64,000 nt of DNA from VAXT01 sp035318925 (GCA_035318925.1 DATHDS010000014.1:62001-126000), one strand, 5' to 3'; positions 24,735 to 33,511 are shown, numbered from the stretch's first letter. Notes: generated by a model from the letters alone, not told the origin. Numbers and translations: made by a program.

Positions 24735-27236
24735 ATGAGCACGATGATTGACAACCTGACCACGGTCTCCGTGACCGTCGGCGATCAGGAGATGACCTTC
24801 GAGTCGGGGAAGCTGGCCAAGCAGGCCGACGGCTCTGTCGTCGTCCGAGCGGGCGACACGATGGTCCTGGCGACGGCCACGGGGAAGATGGAGGCGCGCG
24901 AAGGCGCCGACTTCTTCCCGCTGACGGTCGACGTCGAAGAGCGGATGTACGCCGCCGGCAAGATCCCGGGCGGCTTCTTCAAGCGCGAAGGCCGCCCGAC
25001 GGAGCGCGCGATCCTGACGGCGCGCATGATCGACCGCCCGATCCGGCCGCTCTGGCCGAAGGGCTACAGAAACGAGGTGCACGTCGTCTGCACGACGCTG
25101 TCGGCCGACCTCGTCACCGCGCACGACATTCTGTGCATCAACGGCGCCTCGGCTGCGCTGATGGTCTCACCGCTGCCCTTCCTGGGCCCGGTGGGCGCCG
25201 TCCGCATCGGGCGGATCGACGGCCAGTTCGTGATCAACCCGACCGTGACGGCCGTGGCGGAGGAGAGCTCGCTCGACCTGATCGTCGTCGGCACGAAGGA
25301 CGCGCTGACGATGATCGAGGCGGGCGCCGACGAGATTCCCGAGGAGGAGATCCTCGAGGCGTTCGAACTCGCCCACGGCGAGATCGTGAAGATCTGCGAG
25401 GCGCAGGAAGACCTCCGGCGCCAGGCCGGCAAGCCGAAGTATCTCGACCCCGAGCTGACGACCGAGCTCGAGTCGCAGCACGGCGACCGCATCCGCGAGC
25501 GCATCCAGGCCCAGGGCCTGCGCGAGGCGGGCGCGATCGTCGAGGAGCTGACCGACGAGTTGGCACCCGCGCTGAACATGGAGTCGTCGGAGGAGGACAT
25601 CCAGCGCCAGATCCAGGTGCGCTCCTCGCTCGACGCGATCCTGGAGAAGGTGCGGCTGGAGGCCGTCGAGCAGGCGGTTCGCGAGCAGTTCGAGACCGAG
25701 CTCCGAGCGCTCACCGAGGCCGAGCAGGATTCGAAGGAGCTCCGCTCCGCGAAGCGCCAGCTGCTCTGGGACCGGATCATCGAGTCGGTCGAGCTGCCGT
25801 TCCCGGTCGGCCCGGCGACCGTCGACGGTGAGGGGCCGATCGTCAAGGACTCACTGACGAAGCAGTTCGTGAAGAAGGCCGCCGAGGCGATCTACAAGCA
25901 GCTCGTGCGGCAGAAGATCGCGATCGACAAACGGCGCCCGGACGGCCGCGGCGCCGAGGACGTCCGCGAGGTCACCTGCGAGGTCAGAGTTTCTCCACGG
26001 GCACACGGCTCGGCCCTCTTCACCCGCGGCCAGACGCAGATCATGACCCTGCTCACGCTGGGAACCGCCAAGGAGGGGCAGCGCATCGACGACCTCTCGC
26101 TGGAGACGGACCGCCGGTACATGCACCACTACAACTTCCCGCCGTTCTCGGTCGGGGAGACCGGCTTCATGCGCGGGCCGAAGCGCCGCGACATCGGTCA
26201 CGGCGCACTCGCCCAGCGGGCCCTGGAGCCGATGATCCCGGGGTCCGAGGACTTCCCGTACACGATCCGCCTGGTCTCGGAGACGCTCGAGTCGAACGGC
26301 TCGTCGTCGATGGGTTCCGTCTGCGGCTCGACGCTCGCCCTGATGGACGCCGGCGTGCCGATCAAGGCCCCAGTCAGCGGCATCGCCATGGGCCTCGTCA
26401 AGGAGGGCGACGAGCACGTCATCCTCACCGACATCCAGGGCGCCGAGGATCACCTCGGTGACATGGACTTCAAGGTGGCCGGCTCGCGGGACGGGATCAC
26501 CGCCCTGCAGATGGACATCAAGATCACCGGCGTCACACAGGAGATCATGCGGAACGCCCTCGAGCAGGCCAAGCGGGCTCGCGAGTTCATCCTCGACAAG
26601 ATGGCCGAGGCGATCCCTGAGAGCCGGACGGAGCTCGCAGAGCACGCGCCGCGCATCTCCAGCGTCAAGATCGACCCCGAGCAGATCGGCATGATCATCG
26701 GCAAGGGCGGCGAGACGATCCGCGGCCTCGAGGCCGACTACGACGTCCAGATCGACATCGAGGAGGACGGGACAATCCTCATCTACGCGACCGAGGGCAC
26801 GAAGGCGGCCGCCGCGATCGAGGCGATCGAGTCGATCACGAAGACACCCGAGGTGGGGGACACGTACACGGGCAAGGTCGTGAAGACGACCGACTTCGGC
26901 GCGTTCGTCGAGCTGAAGAAGGGCACCGACGGCCTGCTCCACGTCTCGAACGTGGGCCCGGGCCGCGTCGGCCACATCGAGGACGTGATCTCGAGGGGCG
27001 ACGTGCTCGACGTCGTCGTCCAAGAGGTCGACAAGGATCGCGGCCGCATCGGGCTCAAGCTCGTTGCGAAGCACGAGAACGGGACGCTCGTCCAGCCGGA
27101 CGAGCTGATCGAGCGGGCGAAGGACGCCCCGCCCCGCGAGCGCTCGGAGCGCCCACCGAGGCGAGACGGCGGCGGCGGCCGCGGGGGCGGCAGGGGCGGC
27201 GGCGGACGAGACCGCGGCCCGCGCCGCGACGACTGA
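24735..27236 (+). CDS. pnp: Polyribonucleotide nucleotidyltransferase (PNPase / guanosine pentaphosphate synthetase type)
   Basis: This 833-residue exoribonuclease degrades RNA phosphorolytically and can add 3' tails. Two RNase PH domains are present (RPTERAILTARMIDRPIRPLWPKG in the first; FSVGETGFMRGPKRRDIGHG in the second), joined by an all-alpha linker, then a KH domain with MIIGKGGETIRGLE at about 653 and an S1 domain from about 709. The end is a Gly/Arg-rich tail of about 25 residues with RGG-like repeats. GTGGAGGA lies upstream of the ATG. It is longer than most PNPases (700-740). Confidence 0.97.
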   Translation: MSTMIDNLTTVSVTVGDQEMTFESGKLAKQADGSVVVRAGDTMVLATATGKMEAREGADFFPLTVDVEERMYAAGKIPGGFFKREGRPTERAILTARMIDRPIRPLWPKGYRNEVHVVCTTLSADLVTAHDILCINGASAALMVSPLPFLGPVGAVRIGRIDGQFVINPTVTAVAEESSLDLIVVGTKDALTMIEAGADEIPEEEILEAFELAHGEIVKICEAQEDLRRQAGKPKYLDPELTTELESQHGDRIRERIQAQGLREAGAIVEELTDELAPALNMESSEEDIQRQIQVRSSLDAILEKVRLEAVEQAVREQFETELRALTEAEQDSKELRSAKRQLLWDRIIESVELPFPVGPATVDGEGPIVKDSLTKQFVKKAAEAIYKQLVRQKIAIDKRRPDGRGAEDVREVTCEVRVSPRAHGSALFTRGQTQIMTLLTLGTAKEGQRIDDLSLETDRRYMHHYNFPPFSVGETGFMRGPKRRDIGHGALAQRALEPMIPGSEDFPYTIRLVSETLESNGSSSMGSVCGSTLALMDAGVPIKAPVSGIAMGLVKEGDEHVILTDIQGAEDHLGDMDFKVAGSRDGITALQMDIKITGVTQEIMRNALEQAKRAREFILDKMAEAIPESRTELAEHAPRISSVKIDPEQIGMIIGKGGETIRGLEADYDVQIDIEEDGTILIYATEGTKAAAAIEAIESITKTPEVGDTYTGKVVKTTDFGAFVELKKGTDGLLHVSNVGPGRVGHIEDVISRGDVLDVVVQEVDKDRGRIGLKLVAKHENGTLVQPDELIERAKDAPPRERSERPPRRDGGGGRGGGRGGGGRDRGPRRDD

Positions 27237-27375
27237 CCAGGATCGCGAGCGTGCGGCCGGGCTCTTCGATGCCCGGGCGCACGCTCTGCTCGTCGTCCCG
27301 GTTCGGTTCGCGCTCGCTCTGGCCGGCCTAGCCGGCGCACGGCTGCGCGGCGTCTCGCCCGGTAGCTCGCTGGCC

Positions 27376-27717
27376 TTGTTCGGATTCGCCGCGGGCGTGA
27401 CGCTCTTCTTCCTGCTCGCGAGCCGCCGCCGCAGGACCTTCTGGCAGCGCGCCGAGGAAGCCGTTCCCGCCGATCCCGCCGCTTCGGTCGTCGGCAGGGC
27501 TCGAACGATCGGGACGGCGCTGTATCCAAGCACGATCGGCCTGACGATCCTGACCGCCGTCGCGCTGCCCTTCGACGCGGAGCTGGCGGCCTTCCTGGCG
27601 GGCACCATCGCCGGGCTGGGTCTGGGCTCACTCTGGTTCGGCGCGGAGATCGTGACCTGGGAGCGGCAACGGGGCGTGCGCATGTTTCTCGCGGAGAAAC
27701 GTGTCTACATGAGGTAG
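27376..27717 (+). CDS. Small membrane protein of unknown function (start uncertain)
   Basis: The called TTG start gives 113 residues with three hydrophobic stretches (about 2-15, 50-65 and 70-92) separated by basic segments. However, the same frame stays open upstream to the pnp stop and encodes another plausible membrane segment (bases about 27283-27345) with no ATG, GTG or TTG. The true start may therefore be non-canonical or the upstream sequence may contain an error. No family is recognised. Confidence 0.55.
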   Translation: MFGFAAGVTLFFLLASRRRRTFWQRAEEAVPADPAASVVGRARTIGTALYPSTIGLTILTAVALPFDAELAAFLAGTIAGLGLGSLWFGAEIVTWERQRGVRMFLAEKRVYMR

Positions 27718-27746
27718 CGCGGACGCGGACGCCAGCGAGCGGCGAC

Positions 27747-27752
27747 TACGAT
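27747..27752 (+). promoter_or_regulatory. -10 element for the M16 peptidase
   Basis: TACGAT followed by 6 bases and the GTG at 27759; there is no ribosome binding site, so a leaderless mRNA is likely. Confidence 0.5.
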
Positions 27753-27758
27753 CACGGG

Positions 27759-29054
27759 GTGCAGAAGTACGAGTTGAGCGAGCTCGATTCCGGCCAGCGC
27801 ATCATCACGGAGCGGATCCCCAGTGTGCGATCGGTCGCGCTCGGGTTCTGGATCGGCGCGGGGTCGCGCGACGAGACGCCCGCCAAGGCAGGCGTCACGC
27901 ACTTCATCGAGCACCTGCTGTTCAAGGGGACGCACTCGTACACCGCGCAGGACATCGCCGAGATCTTCGACGGGCTCGGCGGAGAGCTGAACGCGGCGAC
28001 TTCGCGCGAGCACACCGTCGTCTACGTGCGCGTCGCCGACCACCACCTGGAGCAGGCGCTCGACGTGATGAGCGACATGGTCTACGCGCCGGTCTTCGCC
28101 GACCTCGACGCCGAGCGCGAAGTCGTGCTCGAGGAGATCGCGATGTACGAGGACACGCCGCACGAGCTCGTGCACGACCTGATGAGCCAGGCGATCTTCG
28201 GCGACCACCCGCTGGGGCGCCCGGTGATCGGGACGGCCGAGGTCATCTCGTCGGTGGGACGTCGCGCTCTGACGAGCTATCACCAGACGATGTACCGGGC
28301 CGGCAACGTCGTCGTCGCCGCGGCCGGGAACCTCCGCCACGACGACCTCGTCGCCCGGCTCGACCGAGCCCAGCGCAAGCAGGCGAAGACGCCCGCGCGA
28401 GGGCCGCGCCTGCGCCCGCCGCTCGTGCGCCCGCCTCGCCCGAGCATCCGCTTCCAGCGGAAGAAGACGGAGCAGTACCACGTCTGTCTCGGTGCCCCGG
28501 GGATCGCGCGCTCCGACCGCCGGCGCTTCGCCGCGTCGGTGCTCGACGCGCTGCTTGGCGGCTCGGCCTCGTCACGGCTGTTCCAGGAGATCAGGGAGAA
28601 GCGGGGCATGGCTTACGCCGTGTACACGTTCGCCTCCCAATACAGCGACACCGGCCTGATCGGCTTCTACGTCGGCACCCGTGCCGAGAACCTCGCCGAC
28701 TGCCTGGAGATCGCGAGCGAGCAGATCGACGAGGTCGCTGAAGGCAAGTTCCGCAAGGGAGAGCTCGAGCGGGCCAAGGAGAACCTGAAGGGACGCATCC
28801 TGCTCTCGATGGAGTCCACCTCAAACCGGATGAGCCGCCTCGGGAAGTCGCTGATCAGCGATACCGAGCTGCTCTCGATCGACCGGATCGCCGCCGAGAT
28901 CGACGCGGTCACGCCAGACGCGGTCGCCGAGCTGGCCGGAGTCCTGCTCGCGCCCGAGAAGCTCTCGGCCGCCGGAATCGGCCCGGGCGAGGAGCGGTTC
29001 CGCGACGCGGTGCGCCGGGTGAAGCCGGACCTTGCGAGGCGGGCGGCGGCTTGA
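27759..29054 (+). CDS. M16 family zinc peptidase (processing-peptidase type)
   Basis: This 431-residue inverzincin peptidase has the HxxEH zinc motif in THFIEHLLFKGT (His48, Glu51, His52) with the downstream Glu in ATSREHTVVYVRV region, and the C-terminal half has the RLFQEIREKRGMAYAVYTF segment with the conserved Arg/Tyr pair. Both homologous halves are in one chain. It is the pnp-linked peptidase found in many actinobacteria and firmicutes; substrates are not known. The GTG start is preceded by a -10 at leaderless spacing. The stop overlaps dapB as TTGA. Confidence 0.94.
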   Translation: MQKYELSELDSGQRIITERIPSVRSVALGFWIGAGSRDETPAKAGVTHFIEHLLFKGTHSYTAQDIAEIFDGLGGELNAATSREHTVVYVRVADHHLEQALDVMSDMVYAPVFADLDAEREVVLEEIAMYEDTPHELVHDLMSQAIFGDHPLGRPVIGTAEVISSVGRRALTSYHQTMYRAGNVVVAAAGNLRHDDLVARLDRAQRKQAKTPARGPRLRPPLVRPPRPSIRFQRKKTEQYHVCLGAPGIARSDRRRFAASVLDALLGGSASSRLFQEIREKRGMAYAVYTFASQYSDTGLIGFYVGTRAENLADCLEIASEQIDEVAEGKFRKGELERAKENLKGRILLSMESTSNRMSRLGKSLISDTELLSIDRIAAEIDAVTPDAVAELAGVLLAPEKLSAAGIGPGEERFRDAVRRVKPDLARRAAA

Positions 29055-29692
29055 GGCTCGCCCTCCTCGGGCATGAGGGGAAAGTCGGGCGGGTGCTGAA
29101 GCCCGCGCTCGAGGAGGCCGGGCATGAAGTGAAAGGGATCGGGCGCGAAGATCCGGTCGAGGTCGAGGGGCTCGACGCCGCCGTCCATTTCACGCGCCCC
29201 GACGTCGCCTTCGGCGCCGTCCGCGCCTGCCTGGAGCAGGGCGTGCCGTGCATTGTCGGCACTTCCGGGCTCGAGCAGAAAGAGCTCGACGATCTCGGCG
29301 GCTACGCGCAGGAGCAGGGCTTACCGCTCTTCGTGGCTCCGAACTTCGCGGTCGGCGCGGTGCTGATGATCCGCCTCGCGGCCGAAGCCGTCCGCTACCT
29401 GCCCCGGACGGAGATCGTCGAGCTGCACCACGAGACGAAGGTCGACGCGCCCTCGGGCACGGCGAAGGCGACGGCCGAGGCCCTGGGCGGCGCGCCGATT
29501 CACTCCGTCCGCCTTCCGGGCCTGGTTGCGCACCAGGAGGTGCTCCTCTCGCAGCCCGGCGAGCTGCTGACGATCCGTCACGACGCCTTCTCGCGAGAGG
29601 CCTACATCCCGGGTGTCCTGTTGGCGCTGGAGCGGCTCTCGGGCCTGCCCCCAGGGCTCACCGTCGGGCTCGACACGTTCCTCGGCGCCTGA
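29051..29692 (+). CDS. dapB: 4-hydroxy-tetrahydrodipicolinate reductase
   Basis: DapB reduces 4-hydroxy-tetrahydrodipicolinate with NAD(P)H in the lysine/meso-DAP pathway. The Rossmann start ALLGHEGKVGR, the VGTSGL segment, APNFAVGAVLM and the substrate-binding ELHHETKVDAPSGTA (His-His pair and Lys) are all visible. At 213 residues it is shorter than most (240-270), with a reduced N-terminal linker after the first strand. The TTG start shares TGA with the M16 peptidase stop. dapA follows after one intervening gene. Confidence 0.93.
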   Translation: MRLALLGHEGKVGRVLKPALEEAGHEVKGIGREDPVEVEGLDAAVHFTRPDVAFGAVRACLEQGVPCIVGTSGLEQKELDDLGGYAQEQGLPLFVAPNFAVGAVLMIRLAAEAVRYLPRTEIVELHHETKVDAPSGTAKATAEALGGAPIHSVRLPGLVAHQEVLLSQPGELLTIRHDAFSREAYIPGVLLALERLSGLPPGLTVGLDTFLGA

Positions 29693-29748
29693 CCATGGTC
29701 GGCCGCGCTTGAAACCGCGATAGCTATGTGGAACTCTTCTCGTCACCC

Positions 29749-30438
29749 ATGAAACAAGCGACCGGGGAGAGAAAGCGGTCGAGGACGCGGTCGCGTCTGT
29801 GGGTGCTGCTACCGCTCCTGCTCGCAGCAACAGGGGCCTTCGCGGAGCCGGCAAACACGGATCATGTGCCCGGGGCAACTTACAAGGGCACGCACGCAGG
29901 AGGCCAGGGAAGCGTGTGGCTCGTCGTCTCCCCCGACGGCGGAGCGGTGACGAGGTTCTACGTCGACGGCGTTCCAGGAAATGTTTGCACATACATGGCC
30001 AGCGATTTCGCGGGCGCGCATCCGATCACGGAGGACCCCCACAGCTTCTCGATCACGGTGGACGAGACCGAGTGGGTGTACGGGACTTTTCGCGACCCGC
30101 AGAAGGTCGAGGGCACCCTTCGCCTCGGCGGACACGGGTCATCTTGTCAATCGCCGATTCTTACGTGGAACGCGACGGTCACTGACGAGCCGGCACCACC
30201 TCCATGGGGCGGAGGACCTCCTCAGATCCGTTGTCACGTGCCCAGCGTGGTTGGACTGCCTCTAGCGCGTGCCCGGACACAGATCCGCCGGCATCATTGC
30301 TCCGTAGGACGGGTTCGGCGCCTCCGCTCGACGCGCCCGCGCGGACGAGTTATCTCCCAGGCGCCGCATCCAGGCTCAGTGGTCACTTATGCGACGCCCG
30401 TGAGGCTGACGGTCAGCCGCGGCCGCTCGGCCCAGTAG
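29749..30438 (+). CDS. Secreted PASTA-domain protein
   Basis: This 229-residue protein has a signal peptide (basic start, hydrophobic LWVLLPLLLAATGAFA core, predicted cleavage after AFA). A central beta-rich region with cysteines is followed by a short Pro/Gly linker and a C-terminal PASTA domain (VPSVVGLPLARARTQI to VISQAPHPGSVV and a last strand), a fold that binds muropeptides in kinases and penicillin-binding proteins. I chose ATG 29749 for the best signal-peptide shape; an in-frame GTG at 29728 would touch the candidate -10 TAGCTA. It lies between dapB and dapA. The central domain is not recognised. Confidence 0.8.
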   Translation: MKQATGERKRSRTRSRLWVLLPLLLAATGAFAEPANTDHVPGATYKGTHAGGQGSVWLVVSPDGGAVTRFYVDGVPGNVCTYMASDFAGAHPITEDPHSFSITVDETEWVYGTFRDPQKVEGTLRLGGHGSSCQSPILTWNATVTDEPAPPPWGGGPPQIRCHVPSVVGLPLARARTQIRRHHCSVGRVRRLRSTRPRGRVISQAPHPGSVVTYATPVRLTVSRGRSAQ

Positions 30439-30441
30439 AAT
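30436..30441 (+). promoter_or_regulatory. -10 element for dapA
   Basis: TAGAAT is followed by 7 bases and the GTG at 30449. The ATG at 30440 overlaps this -10, so a transcript made here cannot use it; this decides the start in favour of the GTG. Confidence 0.55.
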
Positions 30442-30448
30442 GCCGCCC

Positions 30449-31333
30449 GTGCTGGGCGAGGTCCTGACGGCGATCGTGACGCCGTTCGACAATGACGGGG
30501 CAGTCGACTACGACCGCTTCCGGGCTCTCGCTGCGCACCTCGTCGACAACGGCTCGGACGGGCTCGTCGTCGCGGCCACGACCGGTGAGTCGCCGACGCT
30601 GACCGACGACGAGAAGCTCGAGCTCTGGCGCGCGGCCGTGGACGAGGTCGGGGGTCGAGCGACGGTGATCGCAAGCACCGGCACCTACTCGACGGCGCAC
30701 TCCGTGCACCTGACCGAGCAGGCGCACGAGCTCGGCGCTGACGGCTTCCTCGTCGTCACCCCGTACTACAACAAGCCGCCGCCGCGCGGGATCGTCGAGC
30801 ACTTCAAGGCGATCGCAGAGGCGAGCGACCGGCCGATCGTCGTCTACAACATCCCGTCGCGGGTCGTCGTCAACATCGAGCCGGAGACGATGATCGAGCT
30901 CGCCCAGATCCCGAGCGTGCAGGCCGTCAAGCAGGCAACCGAGGATCTCGACCAGGCGCGGCAGGTCGTCTCCGAGACCGATCTCGCCCTCTACGCGGGC
31001 AGCGACCACCTCCTCTACCCGTTCCTCGAGCTCGGTGGTGTGGGTGGGGTTCTCGTCTACGCGAATCTCGTCGCGGCACGCGTGAAGGAGCTGATCAGGC
31101 TGCACAAGGAGGGGGACGTCGACGGGGCCCGGGCGATCGACGAGGAGCTGAAGCCGGTGATCGACGCGCTCGGTGTGACGATCAACCCGATTCCGGTCAA
31201 GGCCGCGCTGAACCTGCTCGGCCACGACGTGGGGGGGCTGCGGCTGCCGCTCGTCGAGGCGACCGAGGAAGAGCTTGCCGAGATCCGCTCAGGCCTCGAG
31301 CGTGCGGGCCTGACCATCCAGGCGAGCGTCTAG
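30449..31333 (+). CDS. dapA: 4-hydroxy-tetrahydrodipicolinate synthase
   Basis: DapA condenses pyruvate with aspartate semialdehyde, the first step to lysine and meso-DAP. This 294-residue TIM barrel has the catalytic Lys in VQAVKQATEDL (near 158), the Tyr of the proton relay in VVYNIPSRVV, and the GTTGE-like TTGESPTLTDDE loop. The upstream ATG at 30440 lies within the -10 and is rejected. The end overlaps the convergent HD-GYP gene by 45 bases. Confidence 0.95.
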   Translation: MLGEVLTAIVTPFDNDGAVDYDRFRALAAHLVDNGSDGLVVAATTGESPTLTDDEKLELWRAAVDEVGGRATVIASTGTYSTAHSVHLTEQAHELGADGFLVVTPYYNKPPPRGIVEHFKAIAEASDRPIVVYNIPSRVVVNIEPETMIELAQIPSVQAVKQATEDLDQARQVVSETDLALYAGSDHLLYPFLELGGVGGVLVYANLVAARVKELIRLHKEGDVDGARAIDEELKPVIDALGVTINPIPVKAALNLLGHDVGGLRLPLVEATEEELAEIRSGLERAGLTIQASV

Positions 31334-33229
31334 CTCTCTCACAGGCAGTCGGCGCACCACGACGGTCTCGTGAGCCTCGGCGAAGGCGACCCCGAGCGGG
31401 TCGAGGCACACGCTTAGTGCGGGGAGAAGATGCTTGGGCGGCTGCTTGGGCCCGCAGAGGACGAGAAAGCCGACGAGCGCGCTGTTCCCGCGCCGCAGGG
31501 GCACTGCAACCGCGACTCCGACCCCGGGCAGATCGGCGCCCGTGCCGACGACGACCCCGGCGCCGGACTCAACCTCGCGAAGGAGCCAGCTGATGAGGGA
31601 TGTCTCGGCGGGGCCGTCCGCGCCTCGCTCCAGCTGGACCGAGCCGCCGACTCCGTTCTCGTTCCACTGGACGAAAGCCGCGTGCCCCAGTGGCCACGCT
31701 TGCTCGACCGTGTCGACGAGGCGGCCGAAGATGAGTGCCTGGTCGCCCTCGACGTCCCACGCTTCCTCGAGCGTGGCCGTCAGCCGGGAGACACGCTTGC
31801 GGGTCCTCTGCCAGACGACGAGCCCGACGAGGGCGGCAACCGCGCCGACCGCCGCGACGATCGGTTGCCCCAGGCCGAGGGCGACGAGGCAGGCGCCCCC
31901 GCCGGCGAGCGCGATCAGATCCGGCCGTCCAAAGACGTCGACGGGCTCGCGGACGGTCGAGGGCGGAAGCGCAGAGGCGTCGCGGATCGTGGCCAGTTCC
32001 TCGGCCCTGATGACCGCGGCCGGATCCTCGCCCCGCTGCACGGCGATGAAGGCTCTTGCGATCACCGGGTGGAACTGCGTCCCGCTCGCGCTTTCGATCT
32101 CCTCGAGGGCGTCCTCGTGGCTCAGCTGTTTCCGAAACGGCTTGTCCGTCGTCATCGCGTCGAAGGCATCGGCCAGGATCAGAAAATGCGCGGCGAGCGG
32201 GATGTCCTCTTCCCGGACGCGGTAGTACCCGGAGCCGTTGTAGCGCTCCCGGTGGTACTCGACGGCCTGGGCCTGCTGGGCGGCGAACCGGAACCGCTGG
32301 AGCAAGCGGGCAGAGAGGCGCGGCGCGCGCCAGACACTGCCCCATTCGGCCGGGCTCAGCTTCCCCGGCTTGGCCAGGACGGTGGCATCGACGGCCACCT
32401 TGCCCAGATCGTGCAGCCTGCCCGCCCACCAGAGACGCCGCACCTCGGCGGCCGGCAGGCCAAGCCCACTCGCCAGGTCCTGCACGTAGCGCGCCACACG
32501 CACGGAGTGGCCGTAGGTCGAGGGGTCACGCTCGTCGACGATGTTCGCGAACGTCTCGAGCGCCGTGGCCATCTCGTGGCGGAGACCGACGACACGTCCA
32601 TAGAGGCGCTCGACGAGCAGGAGCAGAGGAACGAGTGCGATCGCGAGCCAGAGCTCACGGAGCGCGGCGAAGCCCAGCACGATGCCGAGCCCGACGCCCG
32701 CTGCGGCGGTGAGCGGGTCCGGAAGCGCCGGTCGCTGCGTTGCCAGGCCCTCGAGCAAGGTCCGCGCGGTGACGTAGACGAGCCCGGCCAGGGCAGCCGG
32801 TAGGAGGTCCTCGGGCAGGACGAGGTGGCCGACACTTCCACCGGCCAGCGTGAACGCTGCGCCCCCCGCAAGTGCCGATGTGCCCAGGGCTGCCGCCCGG
32901 CGCAGGGTGGCCATCGGGCCGAGCCCGCGGAACGGGCCGACCGCGGTGATGCTCCAGCCCGCAACGGCCGCGCCCACCCAGGGGCCGGCCACGAGCACGG
33001 CGGCGAGGTGGATCGGGGCGGAGAGCGTGAAGCGCTCACCCTCGAGCGCGTCGGGCAGGAGCTCGTCGTGGGGACGCTGGAGTGCCTCTGCGGCGATCGC
33101 AACTGCCGCGAAGAGGGCGAGCTTCGACGTCGAGCTTCCGAGCGACTCGAAGACCGAGACACTCAGAAGCACGGCGGCGAGCGCAACCGTGGTCGCGTTC
33201 GCCGCGTAACGCCGGATGAAAGACCGCAT
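31289..33229 (-). CDS. Membrane HD-GYP-like phosphohydrolase with GAF-like C-terminal domain (degenerate motif)
   Basis: This 646-residue protein has about six N-terminal membrane segments, an HD domain (about 240-400), two more membrane segments (about 455-490) and a C-terminal GAF-like region. HDLGK (about 274) and KPGKLSPAE show the HD-GYP family of cyclic di-GMP phosphodiesterases. Yet several signature positions differ: the HHExxDGxGYP segment reads YHRERYNGSGYY, and the helix that normally starts with His-Pro reads APRLSA. Activity may be changed or lost. It lies next to a 27-residue peptide gene. A c-di-GMP-binding type PilB domain is in the same window. Confidence 0.85.
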   Translation of the reverse strand: MRSFIRRYAANATTVALAAVLLSVSVFESLGSSTSKLALFAAVAIAAEALQRPHDELLPDALEGERFTLSAPIHLAAVLVAGPWVGAAVAGWSITAVGPFRGLGPMATLRRAAALGTSALAGGAAFTLAGGSVGHLVLPEDLLPAALAGLVYVTARTLLEGLATQRPALPDPLTAAAGVGLGIVLGFAALRELWLAIALVPLLLLVERLYGRVVGLRHEMATALETFANIVDERDPSTYGHSVRVARYVQDLASGLGLPAAEVRRLWWAGRLHDLGKVAVDATVLAKPGKLSPAEWGSVWRAPRLSARLLQRFRFAAQQAQAVEYHRERYNGSGYYRVREEDIPLAAHFLILADAFDAMTTDKPFRKQLSHEDALEEIESASGTQFHPVIARAFIAVQRGEDPAAVIRAEELATIRDASALPPSTVREPVDVFGRPDLIALAGGGACLVALGLGQPIVAAVGAVAALVGLVVWQRTRKRVSRLTATLEEAWDVEGDQALIFGRLVDTVEQAWPLGHAAFVQWNENGVGGSVQLERGADGPAETSLISWLLREVESGAGVVVGTGADLPGVGVAVAVPLRRGNSALVGFLVLCGPKQPPKHLLPALSVCLDPLGVAFAEAHETVVVRRLPVRELDARLDGQARTLEA

Positions 33230-33286
33230 GGCTCTCAGCAGATCGGCGCGCGCTCGCGCCGTCTTTAGCCGCGCTCTACGCGAGGC

Positions 33287-33370
33287 CTAGGGCCACTTGA
33301 TGCTGGCGGGGGCAATCGTCAGGCACATTGCGACGAGACCGAGCCAGTGAAACCAGGGGGACCGCAGCAT
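33287..33370 (-). CDS. 27-residue hydrophobic peptide
   Basis: A short reverse-strand ORF opens with ATG at 33370 and ends with TAG at 33287. It has a strong ribosome binding site AAGGAGCGG just upstream (four-base spacing to the ATG). The peptide begins MLRSPWFHWLGLVAM and ends IKWP, a short tryptophan-rich hydrophobic helix. The gene is 57 bases upstream of the HD-GYP-like gene in the same direction, so it may be a leader peptide or a small membrane partner. No family is recognised. Confidence 0.5.
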   Translation of the reverse strand: MLRSPWFHWLGLVAMCLTIAPASIKWP

Positions 33371-33382
33371 TTTCCGCTCCTT

Positions 33383-33419
33383 GGTGAGATGAAAGCTCGC
33401 CCTGCGGACGAGACTCACC
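33383..33419 (-). promoter_or_regulatory. Stem-loop in the leader of the 27-residue peptide
   Basis: GGTGAG (33383-33388) and CTCACC (33414-33419) form the base of a hairpin with an inner CTCG/CGAG pair. On the reverse strand it ends only a few bases before the AAGGAGCGG ribosome binding site, so it could affect translation of the small gene. Confidence 0.4.
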
Positions 33420-33458
33420 ACAGGATGGGGGCCGCGGGCGAATCGGCCTTCCCTCTGA

Positions 33459-33474
33459 AGGGGGAACTCCCCCT
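33459..33474. repeat. 6-bp GC hairpin between the peptide gene and RNase J
   Basis: AGGGGG and CCCCCT flank AACT. It lies 26 bases upstream of the RNase J -10 and upstream of the small reverse gene; it may insulate the divergent transcription units. No U tract follows in either direction. Confidence 0.4.
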
Positions 33475-33499
33475 ACCCCATATGGAGAAACGGCCACGA

Positions 33500-33505
33500 T
33501 AGGCT
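33500..33505 (+). promoter_or_regulatory. -10 element for the RNase J gene
   Basis: TAGGCT is followed by 6 bases and the GTG at 33512. No ribosome binding site is seen, which fits a leaderless mRNA. Confidence 0.5.
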
Positions 33506-33511
33506 CCCTCC

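Noticed and set aside
30440..30448. ATG at 30440 as the dapA start
   Set aside because: It lies inside the -10 hexamer; the GTG at 30449 fits the leaderless spacing.
33276..33497. Reverse 73-residue ORF over the leader region
   Set aside because: It lies in a frame with no ribosome binding site and crosses the hairpins; the overlapping 27-residue frame has a strong site and better features.
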